Origin: Loripinus fragilis
Taxonomy: Eukaryota > Mollusca > Bivalvia > Lucinida > Lucinidae
DNA length: 64,000 nt
Direction: 5' to 3'
NCBI GenBank assembly: GCA_964019695.1
Contig: OZ026519.1
Location: 25,785,213 to 25,849,212, forward strand
Shown: one piece after another, positions 23,700-36,255 of the stretch
Layout of the letters: every line of letters starts with the position of its first letter
Numbering within the stretch: position 1 is the first letter of the stretch
Notes under the pieces: generated by a model
Databases searched by the model: none
What the model was told of the DNA's origin: nothing
Seen by the model: the letters and a program-made list of their open reading frames with translations, nothing else
Program-made: the position numbers and the translations under genes

Positions 23700-24015
23700 A
23701 GAATTATCATATGACGTTGCATCTGGGGGTATAATAAGGCCATATAATAAAATAGATAAACAACTAGTGGTTTACAGATTTTAGGGAAACGTTATGACGT
23801 CCATAACAACGCTGCGTACACAATGATAAAAATATAACGTTTTTACGGCAGAAAAGAGATTTCAAAATAATCGTTATGCCAAATGATAAATAGAATCTAA
23901 CCCAAATTTAATCTCGTTGCGAAAAAGAGATAAAATGCTCGGCAAGCCTTGTATTTTATCTCTTGACCCCAACTCGTTTAATAAATTCAATAACACATGA
24001 GCAGTCATGTAAGAT
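23700..24015. mobile_element. E-family foldback element, copy 2
   Basis: GTGGTTTACAGATT, AACGTTATGACGTCCATAAC, then AAAGAGATAAAATGCTCGGC mirrored by GTATTTTATCTCTTGACCCC and AACTCGTTTAATAAATTC. It is followed at once by the E2 hairpin. Confidence 0.75.
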
Positions 24016-24154
24016 CCTCTATATCCAGTAGTTCTATCCAAATACTTTCCAGAATTAGGTGACAACATGGTTAACAACCCATGCAGGTGATAGTTGTTTT
24101 TTTCTGTCATAATTTCAAATTGTAAATTTTCACAGGTTAAATAAGGCCCTCAAC

Positions 24155-24235
24155 CAAAAATATGTTGTGGGTACTCAAAAGAACCGTCTCGATGAGACGG
24201 TTCTTTTGAGCACCCAAACAAATGTTTAAACTGAT
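24155..24235. mobile_element. E2 hairpin, near-perfect copy
   Basis: CTCAAAAGAACCGTCTC, loop GAT, GAGACGGTTCTTTTGAG (24174-24210) has 17 perfect pairs. Outer arms AACCAAAAATATGTTGTGGG and CCCAAACAAATGTTTAAAC extend the stem with mismatches. Confidence 0.8.
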
Positions 24236-24239
24236 GGAT

Positions 24240-27200
24240 AAGAAAATAATCGCAATTTTTGGCAAATTATTTTTGCTTAACTGGTCTTATGAGGTTTCAT
24301 TATGTGTACGTTTCACACAGTTGTACGTACACCTTTTAAACACAATTTTATATGACACACGAGCTTAAAAAAGGAGTTGGCAAAAGCTGTATGGAAAACC
24401 CCCCACATTTTTTCAGCATTGATAATAATAAAAGAGAACAATAATAAAATCTCCTATCTCTCTGTTTAATAATGCTATTATTGACTGTTTGATTCTAGGG
24501 TCTTGATTTTCTTATCATTAAAATTATGCTCATCTTTCTTTTTCTTTTTTTGTACTTTATACTACATTTTAATTGATATTCTGTAAAGCCTTATACTTTC
24601 TTCCTTTTAGTATGTTTCTACCACTTTTCTCCTCTCAAAATATCGCCACTTTTTCTTATCAGTTAACCTCATTCCAGACCCTCATACATGATTCGGTCAG
24701 ATTTGAATCCTGTAGTTTCTATGACTTATCATTGTATATAAATATATGATCATATATGCATGATTGTTAGATAAATACGAAACATGCATCCTTTTAGGCG
24801 ATAAACAAAAATAAGAAATGTTTATTGACTGGATACTGATGAGGCATCCTCAGTTCTGACCTTCTATAATGTCATCAATTTTATTCAGAACTTAATAAAT
24901 TTTATTCGAAGCACTGATTTTAACAAAAACCTTGGAATGAAGCAAAGTCTGCTGTGTAGGTTCTCACTATTTTTGAACGATCAAGTTTTCCAGATTATTT
25001 GGAAATTGCAACGTCTAACGTCAAAGATCTCAGAACTCAGAGGGCGCACGTTCATGCTGTACTTCAAGCAAGTTATTGTTATTATGTTAGTGACTGTAAA
25101 AAGTCACACAACCTGTTAACATTTGTACGAATACATGATATTTCAGTACTAATCGCGACATAGCTCCATACAGGGCCCAGACCAGACATTAGACCCCTAC
25201 CAGCATTAAACACATCAGCATGGGCGTTCGTGTAAAAGTCACGGTGTCTTTCTGACAAAATATAAGAAAGCTTAAATTCTGAGTAGTAGTATATAGAACG
25301 AAAAGTGTTTATACCAGGTGAATGTCACACTGGAAATATAGAAATATGTAAACGTATCTATTTTAATATATACTTGTATCTGCACAAGGCCAATTATATA
25401 AAAAAATTTTTATTAAAGACAAGGACTCTATAGGCATTGTCAGTGACATGTTCTAACCCCAAAAACCAATTTTGCACTATGTCAAGAGTTGAGAATATAT
25501 TAAGAATTTTGTAATAGTACCATATGAACATGCATATCCATTCATTGAACATGCCTGAAATAAAAGAAGTAGATGGGGAGGGGTGGGCTCGAGGCATCCA
25601 TCTAGGAGCCAGGTTTAGTACATGCATTTCATTTGGAAATGGTCAGATATTTTTTTTTTTAATATTTTGGAGGCTAAGTCATATTTTAATACCAATTTTT
25701 GCTGTAAGATGTTTATCATTTTAGTTTATTGGATTCATTCTAGCATAAGCAGATATATGATTATAAAGCAGCAGCACTACAGCTCCAGCCCCTAGAAAAC
25801 TGAATGGTCGATCACTAATGATGTGTGTTAGCTGGTAACAGCTATCAGAAAACTTCGGTTCAATTTGAGAATCAAGCCTCGGATGTATATAAGGCGTAGT
25901 ACTATGTATGAAAAGGCTGCATTTTGTTGGCCGGAACTGGCGAAAGGAAATTAGTTATGTAGTGCGTGAGTTCAGCTCTGTTAAAATCCATTATTCTGTC
26001 AATAGAATAACTGACGTTTATGTTTTTTCCAATAAAATATCGCTAAAGCGATATTTTATTGAAAAAAACCTAAACTTCATTTATAGCATTCTGTGGAATG
26101 TTGTAACAGTTTGTTTCGCTGCAATCTAACTTGTTACTGTATTGGCGCGGTTTCTCTGATGTCCGCGTCACGTTATGTGACACTAGCGTAACATTTTGAA
26201 GGTAGACGCTTGATGTACATCTAATGTTTGATTCCATGGAGATGGCAGAGGAAGTTTGGTTGACTGGCAACAGTTATCTTAATCATTTGTCTATCACATA
26301 GATAATATAAAAAGCATATTCTTTGTAAATTGAGGAGGAAGTTAACAAACTTCGATTGATCGAATCTGCTTTCTTTACTGTAGAAAGGTTGAATATTTCA
26401 CAACCTTTGCCAAGCCTGAACATTTGTTGCCATGCATTCCACGCATTCCATGCATTAGATGAGGAACACTGCCCCTCTAAGTGATTGAATCATTCTCCCA
26501 GATAAACTGTGAGCTGTTCAATGCAGACATACGAAGAGTTTCTGTCTGCGCTGATAAAAATAATATTCTAAGAAAGTCACCTCAGCCTTATAAGAAGTAT
26601 GTCATTTTCAGTTTGAACAATGTGATCTGAGTTAAGCCGTTTAGTCATGCAACAAGTCATATTTAAGAGAGTAAAGCAAAGGCATAAAGCTGGATAATTC
26701 TCCTCGTCTAACGTGTCATCTGTCTTCTCTATGGTAATTAAGGAACTCTTTTATTCGCATTTCATTCGTTAATAAGTAATTTAATTGATTTCAAAGCTGC
26801 AATTTCTGAAAACACGGAGAGGTAAAGAATTATGAAACATATGTTGACAAAAGAAATGAATCCTACGAAAAGGTTTTACAGAACCCCAAACAATATTAGT
26901 GGCACCTAATAGCATGTTGGTTATCTTAATTTTAGGAATGAAACTTTCCTATAATTAACCTAACCACTGTCTAAAATGTGAAAAGCATGTCCAATGATTT
27001 AGACTAGAAACAAGCTTCCAAGTGTGAGTTGACGCCTATGATATCTTTTCTGATGGACTGGCTTCAATGAAAATTAATTGAATAGGCTTAGCAAATCCTA
27101 TCCAGAGACATACAATACGCGAGAACAGATGGAGTTATTATATATATTGTATCAATCATAATTTCATCCAACGTGGAAATTCTAATTTCTTGATCTATTG

Positions 27201-27740
27201 TGTTCATTCAGAAGCTCTTTATATCAGAAGCATTGTGTAAAATGTCCCTTAATCTTGAATATGTTCGCTGCAAGTATCAGCTGAGAGTGTTGACACTTGT
27301 CCTGCTGAATTCATTGAAATGCCACATTCATTTCAGTTTGCCAGATATTAGAGGTACAATATTGCATTTCTGACACCAATTGCTTGACAGCCTGCGTAGA
27401 AACAGTGTGAATCCTGATCTGTTGGCTTCTTCTGAAGTCAGTTGATCTGGATCTACACTATAATTTAAGCAAAGAAGGTAGAAGACATGTTCAACGAGAT
27501 AATGGAGAAACGTAGATCGTTGGGAATGCAATCTGCATATGAGGAAAAAGATGTATAGGACTGATATGAAGATACTGAAGAAAACCCAGGCTCTGTAGAA
27601 AGCTCCATAAAAGCGATTGGAGATATGGACATGGATATGAAGTCATTGAAAGACAGATATATTATTCAAGTGTCAGAGAAAATTTAAATATCTTTTTAAT
27701 GGATCAATTCTGACTATATAAAGTTCAATTTTGAAAATGA
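24240..27740. other. Pax6 paired-domain intron, mostly without recognised repeats
   Basis: Holds a loose palindrome at 26022-26067 (AATAAAATATCGC, loop TAAA, GCGATATTTTATT) and two adjacent GCATTCCA words (26434-26441, 26443-26450). The rest of 26150-27600 is of mixed composition and could include regulatory sequence. The short frames at 25394-26270 and 27328-27531 show no protein I recognise. Confidence 0.5.
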
Positions 27741-27749
27741 TCAGAGAGT

Positions 27750-27882
27750 AAGTGAGTATGACCAGGAAATACCGCAATCACATACTTAACAACAATTTAC
27801 AGCACAGTGAGGAAGAGACAAAGACGATAACAGCAACATGGCATCAAGATGACAATACACGTATAGCAACCAGCTCTCTATA
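27750..27882 (-). repeat. R2 copy, interrupted by an R1 copy
   Basis: GTGAGTATGACCAGGAAATA to CAACCAGCTCTCTATA. The R2 sequence is cut at CAGCTCTCTATA, which reappears after the R1 insertion at 27987-27998. Confidence 0.75.
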
Positions 27883-27986
27883 AATAGTAAGTAAGGGTGC
27901 AAAGATCAGGAATCGATACAATCAAGTACCACACCTGACCCAGGATACCAATGGAAAAGTGACAGGCTCACAGTTAGACAAACTCA
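27883..27986 (-). repeat. R1 copy, truncated, flanked by a 12-bp target duplication
   Basis: GTAAGTAAGGGTGCAAAGAT, CAGGAATCGATACAATCAAG, TGACCCAGGATACCAATGG, ending after GACAAACTCA. CAGCTCTCTATA lies on both sides (27871-27882 and 27987-27998). Truncation at one end plus a long target duplication points to target-primed retrotransposition. Confidence 0.8.
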
Positions 27987-28523
27987 CAGCTCTCTATAGA
28001 AGCCCAAAACCCATTACAGATGCAAAGTAAAGATAGTGATCATATTTCGTAAATATTAGACCAAACTGGTAAACATTGGACTGACTAATAATTTCATCTT
28101 TCATATTATGCCCTAAAACAATTTTAATGACCCAAAAACGAAGGTAGACCCTAATGGGACATCATTTCGATCTACATCTTTTGGTCAAATTAATCTATTG
28201 ACCTATCATTTGAAAATGTGTCTGTAATGCTTTAAGATTTTTGGAATAACGTCTTCATACAAACAACACACTTCCTTATATAAAATACACTGTAATGAAA
28301 AATACTACTCATGATGTGGAAATCTTTAGTATTGATCTCGATAATTTTAATCAATAAGATACAGTATTATATAATATTTATCTAGAGCACGGTATAAATC
28401 TTTAGAAAACACTCTGCACCAGATGCATGATGTATGTCACACTGACATAAATTTATTTGACGCAATGTTCTTTAAAGAGCTAAAAAATCAAAGCTGGATC
28501 CGATAAGATATTACCATAAAGCA

Positions 28524-28600
28524 TGAGTGAATATGACCAGGAAATGCCAGAATCATAGATTACAGACCAACATATGGCACCATGAGAAAGGGCAAATGAC
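28524..28600 (-). repeat. R2 copy, short
   Basis: GTGAATATGACCAGGAAATG, CAGAATCATAGATTACAGAC, CAACATATGGCACCATGAG. Confidence 0.65.
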
Positions 28601-29682
28601 AAGTGTTTCAGGAGCTTAATCGACAGACCAACATAAGAATTGCTTGAATGAAGCGTTTATCAGGGCGTAAAATAAGAACTGAGTTCAAGATAATTCCCTT
28701 TTTTGTAAAATTTAACTTTGTTTGCTATTTTGAATAAATCAAAGCCATACTCGAATTTTCAGGGGTGTTATCTTTTTTTTTTATTTTACTGATATTGTTT
28801 TTACTGCCAACCCATTTTCATCAGTTATGCATAGAAGCTTTGAGTGTGTTTGTCTATAATCAGCTGTTCATGTTGTCTTGAACTATTTTCATATGTGCAG
28901 TTGCCCTTGCAGCCCCCATAAATATCATACATCTCATAAATTCGAAGTCTTAAGGACTAGAGGTTTTAATTTCTAATAATAAGTGGTTTAAATTAGAGGG
29001 AGGTAGACATAAAATATATCACCCCCAGAATAATTATCAAACGTAAGTTTGGGTGCATAAAAGAAACGTATCTTTTATGCATCCAAATAAATGTTTTTAT
29101 AGACAGTTATTAAAATAGTTCCATAAACAGGCCTAATTCTCTAAATACATTGTGCCCGAAATTTAAGTCGAATTAGAGAGTATTTCAAACAATCAGAGTT
29201 TGAATTTTCAAATTTTACTGTATTTCTCACAAATGACACCGTTTCTTTTTCAGTACTTTCACTTGATATTTCTTGGTTTCAAATCAAATTCCAGGAATAC
29301 AGGAGTAATTCAGCTGTCACAAAAGATATTTCGCCAATACACTCGAGGTTTGGTGAAACTTGTAACAAACAAATCTTAATACACTTCAATCTACCTAACG
29401 CAATAAACTCGCTTTTAGAGAACATTCCGGTAATGGACCATCAATTTGTTAATCCCTCAAGAGATTTGCTGATTTGTTGAAGGTTTTCAATATTAGTTTG
29501 GTAGTCTCAGATAGAGATTTCAATTTTCAACGATGCATGAAAGCATTGGCAGGGCGTCACATAAAATGTGAAATGTTTTAGATTGGCACTATTCATCTTT
29601 GGGAAGCTAGTTGATCTGTGCATACTTTGAAAAACTAGACTGTCAATTTGTCACAACTGCTTAGTAAGTGCATAGCCTAAAG

Positions 29683-29916
29683 GCCGCGACATAAGATTTC
29701 CAACAATGTGGTATGTGCGACCAGCAAAGGTTCAGACCAGCCTGCGCTTACACGCAGTCTGATCAGAGCCTTTGCTCGTCACTTGAATATTCTATGACTG
29801 TAAAGCTACTGGCCGAACATCATTTGGAGTTTCTAAGCTTAAAAGTAGGCTGCACAGGTTCATCTGAGTCTATTCATGTCAAAATACCACATTGTTGGAA
29901 ATCATATGTCGCGGCT
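29683..29916 (+). mobile_element. C-family TIR element, copy 2
   Basis: The left TIR GCCGCGACATAAGATTTCCA, ACAATGTGGTAT, is mirrored by the right ATACCACATTGTTGGAAATC, ATATGTCGCGGC, about 32 bp with one difference. The inside has CAGCCTGCGCTTACACGCAG, TCTGATCAGAGC. The 75-codon frame at 29713-29940 lies inside and is not a gene. Confidence 0.85.
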
Positions 29917-29943
29917 CCTATAGAGATAAAAGCTTCATAAAAC

Positions 29944-30030
29944 AAGCAAGTATGAACAAGAAATGGCACAATCACAGCAACAGATCAACACAAGGCACCA
30001 CAATGAATAAACACTGAACACAGACAGCCA
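29944..30030 (-). repeat. R2 copy, diverged
   Basis: AAGTATGAACAAGAAATGGC, ACAATCACAGCAACAGATC, AAGGCACCAC. Confidence 0.5.
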
Positions 30031-30044
30031 CAATACATAGAGGA

Positions 30045-30185
30045 TCTTAAATGAGTGCTCATGTTTTATTGATTTTATTAAACGAGTTGGGGAAAAGAGA
30101 TAAAATGAGAGGCTTGCCGAGCATTTTATCTCTTTTTCGCAACATGTTTAATAAATTTATTAAAAGAAGAGCACGAATGTTAGAT
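30045..30185. mobile_element. E-family foldback, copy 3
   Basis: GAGGATCTTAAATGAGTGCT, CATGTTTTATTGATTTTATT, AAACGAGTTGGGGAAAAGAG with mirror AGCATTTTATCTCTTTTTCG, CAACATGTTTAATAAA. Opposite orientation to the copies at 6460 and 23700. Confidence 0.75.
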
Positions 30186-30189
30186 TCTA

Positions 30190-32145
30190 TTCATCTGAAA
30201 CTGATGCAAAATTTAATTTTTGGCTGATATTTATATGTTTAAGCAATGCATTTTTCACGATGTGCTAAAATATTATGCCCAAAACCAATTTTAATGGAAC
30301 ATAATATGCCTATTAAGATAAAATGCTACATTTCCTAGACTTGAGACGAACAAAGTAAATGAGGCAGAATGAATCCTATTTTGAAAACTCGCAACAGATG
30401 GAAACCAATTAGAATTACGTCATGGGTGTAGATAACATTAAGCAAATATTCTCACGAGTAACATAAATTGCAAAATAGCTGAATTTAAAATAATTCAATA
30501 TCTTTGAAATGAAGTTATGTTATGATTTCATAAGTCATACGAGCATTTCTAAAACAAGTTCTCATTTTTTTTTTCTGAAAGTGAATATTATGCATATACA
30601 AGGTTATTACCATTACAGTAATTTTTCATCTATTTAAATGTACACAAACATGACAAAGTCAATCAAAATGTATTAATGACAATATTTGTCTGAATATTAA
30701 TGAAAAACACATTAATGTGAGTTAAAAAATCGAAATAATAACAACTAAGGGACAAATATATATGCATAAAAATATCTAATGCCTGCTTCACCATTGAAGA
30801 TATCATACAGCAACTATACACCTGTGCATATTATTTTTACTGATATGTAACCATTGATGAGCACAATCAAACCTCAGAAGAATAATTAATATTGTGGTAC
30901 ATACAACACTTCGACGCGTGCATTGCAATGACTAACTAAGTCTGAATAGTTCTGATTAACGGCCACACTAAATCATCGAAACTGTAAGTCCAGTATAAAG
31001 AAAAATCAATAGAAATACGAGTAGAGAGATATAGGGGTGTTTAATAGAGAGTTGGACGATGTCTAATACAGAGTCAAAGGGGTATCTAATAGAGATAGAG
31101 GGATGTGTTTGTCACTCTTTTGCTTATTTGGACTTGAATGCGTTTGTTTTGAATTAAACAAGATTTTTCCACTGATAAAATGGCCAACAAATATCTTTAT
31201 GAGAAATGTGAATCTTAGTATATTTTTTTCTTGTAAAAGTAAAAAGGTCTTATTTAAAGCTGAGACTGGTATAAGCCACGTAAATAAAACAATAGATAAC
31301 AGCAGCCAGAAATGTATTTTAAGTTCTCTCTTTTATCACATTCTAAAGTCAGTTATGTCGTTGAAGTTTACAAAGAAGCTTAAATCCAGCCTTAAGCTGT
31401 GTTGATTTGTGTGTCTTGCTCTTGACAGTGTTTGTAGAACAATTCATAGAATGACTTTTATTGTAATCAGTCTCCAGGAGACTTCATCATCTGTCCGTTT
31501 GACAAATGAATGCTCAAGATCCTCTCCGGCATATGGTCTGTCAAACAAGAAATCTTCAAAACTGGCCATTTGCGCTAGTACAAAAGGATTAAAGCGTAGC
31601 CTGGGTTTTATTTTGTGACCTTACGCTTTCAAGGGCCTGGCTTTCCTAGGGGTTGTCCGACATGTATGACGAATGACGTTTCTGGATAATAACCTCGGTG
31701 GCTGAGATATCTTAAAACTTGCCCAATTCAGATTGTTCACTGGAAGGTAAAATTGTCGCTAATACCATTCATGTTGTCACTGACAATTCTGATAATCTAC
31801 CAGTGACGGATGGTAATTCGGTAAATTCTTTTGACGACGACATGGCAAAAATACATTTAATTAATTTTCCTCATATACTGGTCGGCATTGTTCAGAGACT
31901 TGTCGTTGTGCCCCGTACGTTCGATGTCAGTTTTACAAACCACAAACTTGAATGTATTTGCTAGGAACCGGGAAACAAGGAACTTGAAAATTCTTCATCA
32001 AACATAAAATGATTATTTCGAAAACCCAAGATAAATTCCTTCCAGATGTTAAAGTGGAAATGAGGTTTGATTTACCATTTAGTATCTTAAAAGCTAACAA
32101 AAACAGAATTCCATATAAAATGAGCAAAGCTTTAATTAAATGAAA
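30190..32145. other. Pax6 paired-domain intron, unassigned
   Basis: 30190-31100 is AT-rich. 31400-31960 is of mixed composition, with adjacent frames of 69 and 81 codons (31409-31618 and 31719-31964) that match nothing I know. It may be non-coding regulatory sequence. No splice-flanked conserved domain was found. Confidence 0.45.
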
Positions 32146-32147
32146 TA

Positions 32148-32310
32148 TATAGAGGATATTTACTTTTTTCAGGTGAATACCAAATATATTTCATCGAGTG
32201 TGGTGAAAAATTCAGTATTTTTCACGAGTGCGTAGCACGAGTGAAAATGCTGATATTTTCACCACACGAGATGAAATATATTTTGTATTTGCCGTAAAAA
32301 AGTAAATTTT
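32148..32310. mobile_element. J: foldback element, about 160 bp
   Basis: ACCAAATATATTTCATCGAG, TGTGGTGAAAAATTCAG and the mirror CTGATATTTTCACCACACGA, GATGAAATATATTTTGTAT; centre TTTTCACGAGTGCGTAGCAC. ACTTTTTTCAGG/CGTAAAAAAGTA continue the arms. Confidence 0.8.
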
Positions 32311-32706
32311 CTTTTTATTTTATTCTCAACGGAAATACAGAAATCGCAACCTTACTTTTTACTTGGTCGTTTCTCGTTCGATTTGACTTTTGCAGTGTGT
32401 TCATTGGGTATAACATTGGGTGTAAACATAGTTTGCACCTAGAAAATGGCTTAGAATCATATTTTAACGAATAGAACGCAAGAAATCAGCATTTAAAGAA
32501 AGTCTATCGAGTGTGCCTTACGGTAGGCGTCACGTGCAAACTGGCGCTACGCCAGGTCAAACCGTGACGTCATTATGTTTGATGTTGACGTCACAACATG
32601 CGTAGCGTTATTTTTGACAAATATACTTCACTTAAAACCTTATGTTAAAAAATCCCAGTCACAAAATTGCCATGAAAGCCTTGTTTTGCTACAGTTCTAT
32701 TCTATT

Positions 32707-32769
32707 CTACAGTGAAAATATAAATCGTATCAGTCACTAGTGAAAAAATACGATATTTTTTCACTGTAG
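32707..32769. repeat. K: foldback, 63 bp
   Basis: ACAGTGAAAATATAAATCGT and ATACGATATTTTTTCACTGT are inverted around TCAGTCACTAGTGA. Confidence 0.75.
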
Positions 32770-33103
32770 AAAAATACCAATTTTACTCACATTTGATATG
32801 CATTGAATTCACTGCTTGTGATAAAATAAAAGCTCTATATCAGGCCTTTAGTTAACAGTACGTACCAAAAATATTGTTTTTTTACTTCTCAACCAAAATA
32901 TATGTCATTTTTGCGATAGCAAAGGCAGATGTTTTTGATCTTTCAAATCAACAACCCATTTATTAGGAACAAAGACAACTCCAAGTTGATGCCAATAAAC
33001 AGAATGAATTATTATATTAGAATTAAGTGGAATAATGTGCCCTTACTTCTACAACATGATATTGGCTGGATCAAGTTAATGTATGTAAGTTGTTATGCTG
33101 ATA

Positions 33104-33308
33104 CAGTAAAACTTGTCTTAAGCGACCACTCAAAAATAGACATAACAAAGATCTTAATGGTAAATGGTAGCTTACAGAAGGTCGAAAGTATTGCAGAATG
33201 CTCCCCTTGGAGCATTCTGTAATACTTTTGACCTACAGTAAGCAATAATCCGCCTTGAAAACCAATTTCGGTATTTTTTTAGTGGTCGCTTAAGACAGGT
33301 TTCACTAT
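33104..33308. mobile_element. D-family element, copy 4
   Basis: CAGTAAAACTTGTCTTAAGC, GACCACTCAAAAATAGACA; centre GAATGCTCCCCTTGGAGCAT; right end AAGACAGGTTTCACT. This copy, copies 5 and 6 carry TCTTAAGC in the TIR where copies 1-3 have TGTAAAAC, a subfamily difference. Confidence 0.8.
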
Positions 33309-33309
33309 T

Positions 33310-35090
33310 TACATATTTTGCTATACCATTTCTTCTCAGGGAAAATATAAAATGTTGGTCAATTTACTATATGCGCGTAAGCGATCGTTATCTGCATTCA
33401 TCTGTGATATTTATTTCCAAGCTTCTTGGCTCTGACCCAAATAGAAATACAAGTACATAATTTTACTACTAATAATACTACAATGATTTGTAATATAGTG
33501 ATCATACTATGTTTTATCCTGCATTACATTTGCCAAAATTTGGTTTGAAAAATAAATAAAAACACCTAGTTTCATGAAGCCTAAATGGCTGAAACTTGCT
33601 ATTCTGACATAGAAAAATTGCACACTCAACACTTTTAGTTGCTTGCTTCCAAAGGATCACCTTTTAAGAACATGTTTGTATACTTGAAACTCGCAATATT
33701 AGTGTATTAGGAATTGAAACTCTTAACAAGTACTTCGGCAAAAAATTAAGGGCAAGGTATAATGCTGCAAAATGCAGTATTTCATCAGGAATAAAACAGT
33801 ATGTCTGTAAATTCATGTATTTCCATCCCAGTGAACTGTTTTATTTTAGCAAAAATGCAGACCCTGATGACATGCCGTCTAATGCCATATTTCATCTAGA
33901 ATTTCACTGTTTTCCAAAGTACATGTTTACTGGTATCCAGAATGAAAAGCGTTAGAAAACGACTACCAATCAATTGCTAAAGCGGTATTTCATTTTACAA
34001 AACGTTTGTTACAATGTAGCATAAGTTATATGATATTAGTGTTAGATTAGAGCTTGATCCAAACCTTTTGCAAAGGAGATAAAATATTGGATCTATCTGA
34101 TTAGGAAATCTTTGCCTTTTTGTGAGTAAGTTTTTATTTGGTTAGTTCCATATCCATATGCGAAGATTGAAATAATATACTTGATTCTGTAAAGATAAAT
34201 CTCAAAGACTATACAAAATGAAAAGACAGATTAGAAATAAGAATATTCTTACAGGAAATTACAATCCTAAATTTGTTCTTTGAATTTTCATCTTGGCAAA
34301 TTAAAGGTACAATTTACTTCAAGACATCAATGTATTTATGGTACCAACTACACATTAAATAATTCACGAAATGGCATTAACAGGACTCAATATTTTAATA
34401 AGATATAATTTGACTGGCATGCTTTACTGCTAAATTATTATTTGATGCGCTGTAACAAGAAACTTCTATAAAGTACTTCAAATTATACTTAAGATACATA
34501 TTTAAAAGCCAAATGATGGCAGACATGACCTCTTCAAATTTGCATCAACATATTTACTTGCAGCTTGATTCCGATTATTTATCCTGGTAATTTGGAATCT
34601 TATGTTATGCATGAGTGAACTGCCTGGTCTGGATATCAATTTAAGCTCATTACGGAACTGAGACAAACTATAAAACTACAAATAACATCCCAAAACACAA
34701 ATTAGACCTAATTTGTCTTCCTTTAATATACAGTACCCATAATCCGACCCTAATTGTTCCTTCGCCTGCCCTTAGAAAATTTTAGCGGCATCCACATCAA
34801 ATCAGCTTACTGCAAGTGAAGGATATGATTTAATTTCTTGTATTTTCCTCTTCAGTGAGCTCTCTACAGAAATTGGCAATACGATGAGTTTTCCAGGGAG
34901 ATTTCTTGTCATTTTCTACAAGTGATGCTATGCTATGAATTAATGAGTCTTCTATGAATATTCGAAGCACCTATTGCGCTCTCAGAAGATATGCATATTT
35001 ATCAGAGAAAGCGCCAGCCCTGGACAGGCCAGAGAGACAAAGCAGACAATAAAAATGTGTAATGCAATCTCAACTATTGTCTCATTCCTT
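33310..35090. other. Pax6 paired-domain intron, low in repeats
   Basis: No gene or repeat family is recognised. 34540-35085 is a mixed-composition block; see findings. Confidence 0.5.
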
Positions 35091-35093
35091 CTA

Positions 35094-35681
35094 GACTGTC
35101 AGGGCTTTAGATTTTTTTTCAAAATTGGTGGGCCCAAGTGACCCATTGGGCAAAAAATGGTGGGTCGTTTTCTGAAATGATAGACCCAAGCGTATCAAAC
35201 TAGACACAGTTGACATTTGGGTAGTATACTTTACCTGCACACTGACACAGACACTTGTGTGCATATATACGTATATTGACTGCTGATTATACAGTAAAAC
35301 CTGTCTTAAGCAGCCATTCAAAAAAGAAGACCAATTATCGCTTAATGCAGGTCAAAAGTATTGCAGAATACTCCGAGGGGAGCATTCTGCAATCCCTTTG
35401 ATCTTCATTAAGCTACCATTTGTTATCAAGATCAAGATCTTTGTTTGTCTTTTTGAGTGGCTGCTTAAGACATGTTTTACGGTATTGACTACCTATATGT
35501 ACTTTCTGTTTTATGGAGTTCGTAGACTGGCTGTAAGATGAATATTTTTATCAAAGTGAGATTTTTTAACATCTTAAAGGATGGGTCTACTGGGCCCACT
35601 GCCTTGGAAAGTGATGGGCCATATTTTGAAATCATGGAACAATGACCCGGGGCCCACCATAAATCTGAAAGACCTGGACTG
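35094..35681. mobile_element. O: inverted-repeat element split by a D-family insertion
   Basis: The left end CTGTCAGGGCTTTAGATTTT, then TGGTGGGCCCAAGTGACCCA, is mirrored at the right end by GGGCCCACCATAAATCTGAA, AGACCTGGACTG. TGGGTC(GTTTTCTGAAATGA) and its counterpart lie further in. The D copy at 35292-35484 sits between the arms, so it inserted into an older element. Confidence 0.65.
35292..35484. mobile_element. D-family element, copy 5 (nested)
   Basis: CAGTAAAACCTGTCTTAAGC; centre GAGGGGAGCATTCTGCAAT; right end AAGACATGTTTTACGGTA. Confidence 0.8.
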
Positions 35682-36255
35682 TATTAACTTAAATGGGTAT
35701 AGTATCATTGTTTATCCAAATAGAACGTCACAGAAAGAAGCTGTTTGTTTTATCAGGGTCTGCCATGTTTTGCTATGCTAAAACAATTTAAAATAAAAAC
35801 AAATTGCCACATACAACAATGTCAGTACTAGTTTGCAAACTGTATATTGTGGAATTCACAACAAGTGTTATATCGTTTGATAGGTTTCTGAATGATAAAA
35901 ATGATTGTTTTTATACTATTGACAGCTTATTCATTCTTATTAAACGCTGATTTGATAATCTGAATAAACAAATCTAGTATTAGTTCTTTAGAAGAAACAA
36001 TAACCATTTAAGGAATTCCCATTCTTAGAATAATATTTAAGGTGACAAACTATAATGTATGTGCATAAATGATGTTTTGCCCGGAATGAAAAAATGAACA
36101 TTTTTATCGCAAAAATATACGTTTTTAGATTAAGAGACATAACCCCAAAAATGAATTATGTGTTATAAACAGTTGATATCGTTCATGCATTATTTTCTTA
36201 ATAGTTTGACTGTATTCAACAAAAAAGATTATTTTTTTGTTTCTTTCTAGTGTAA

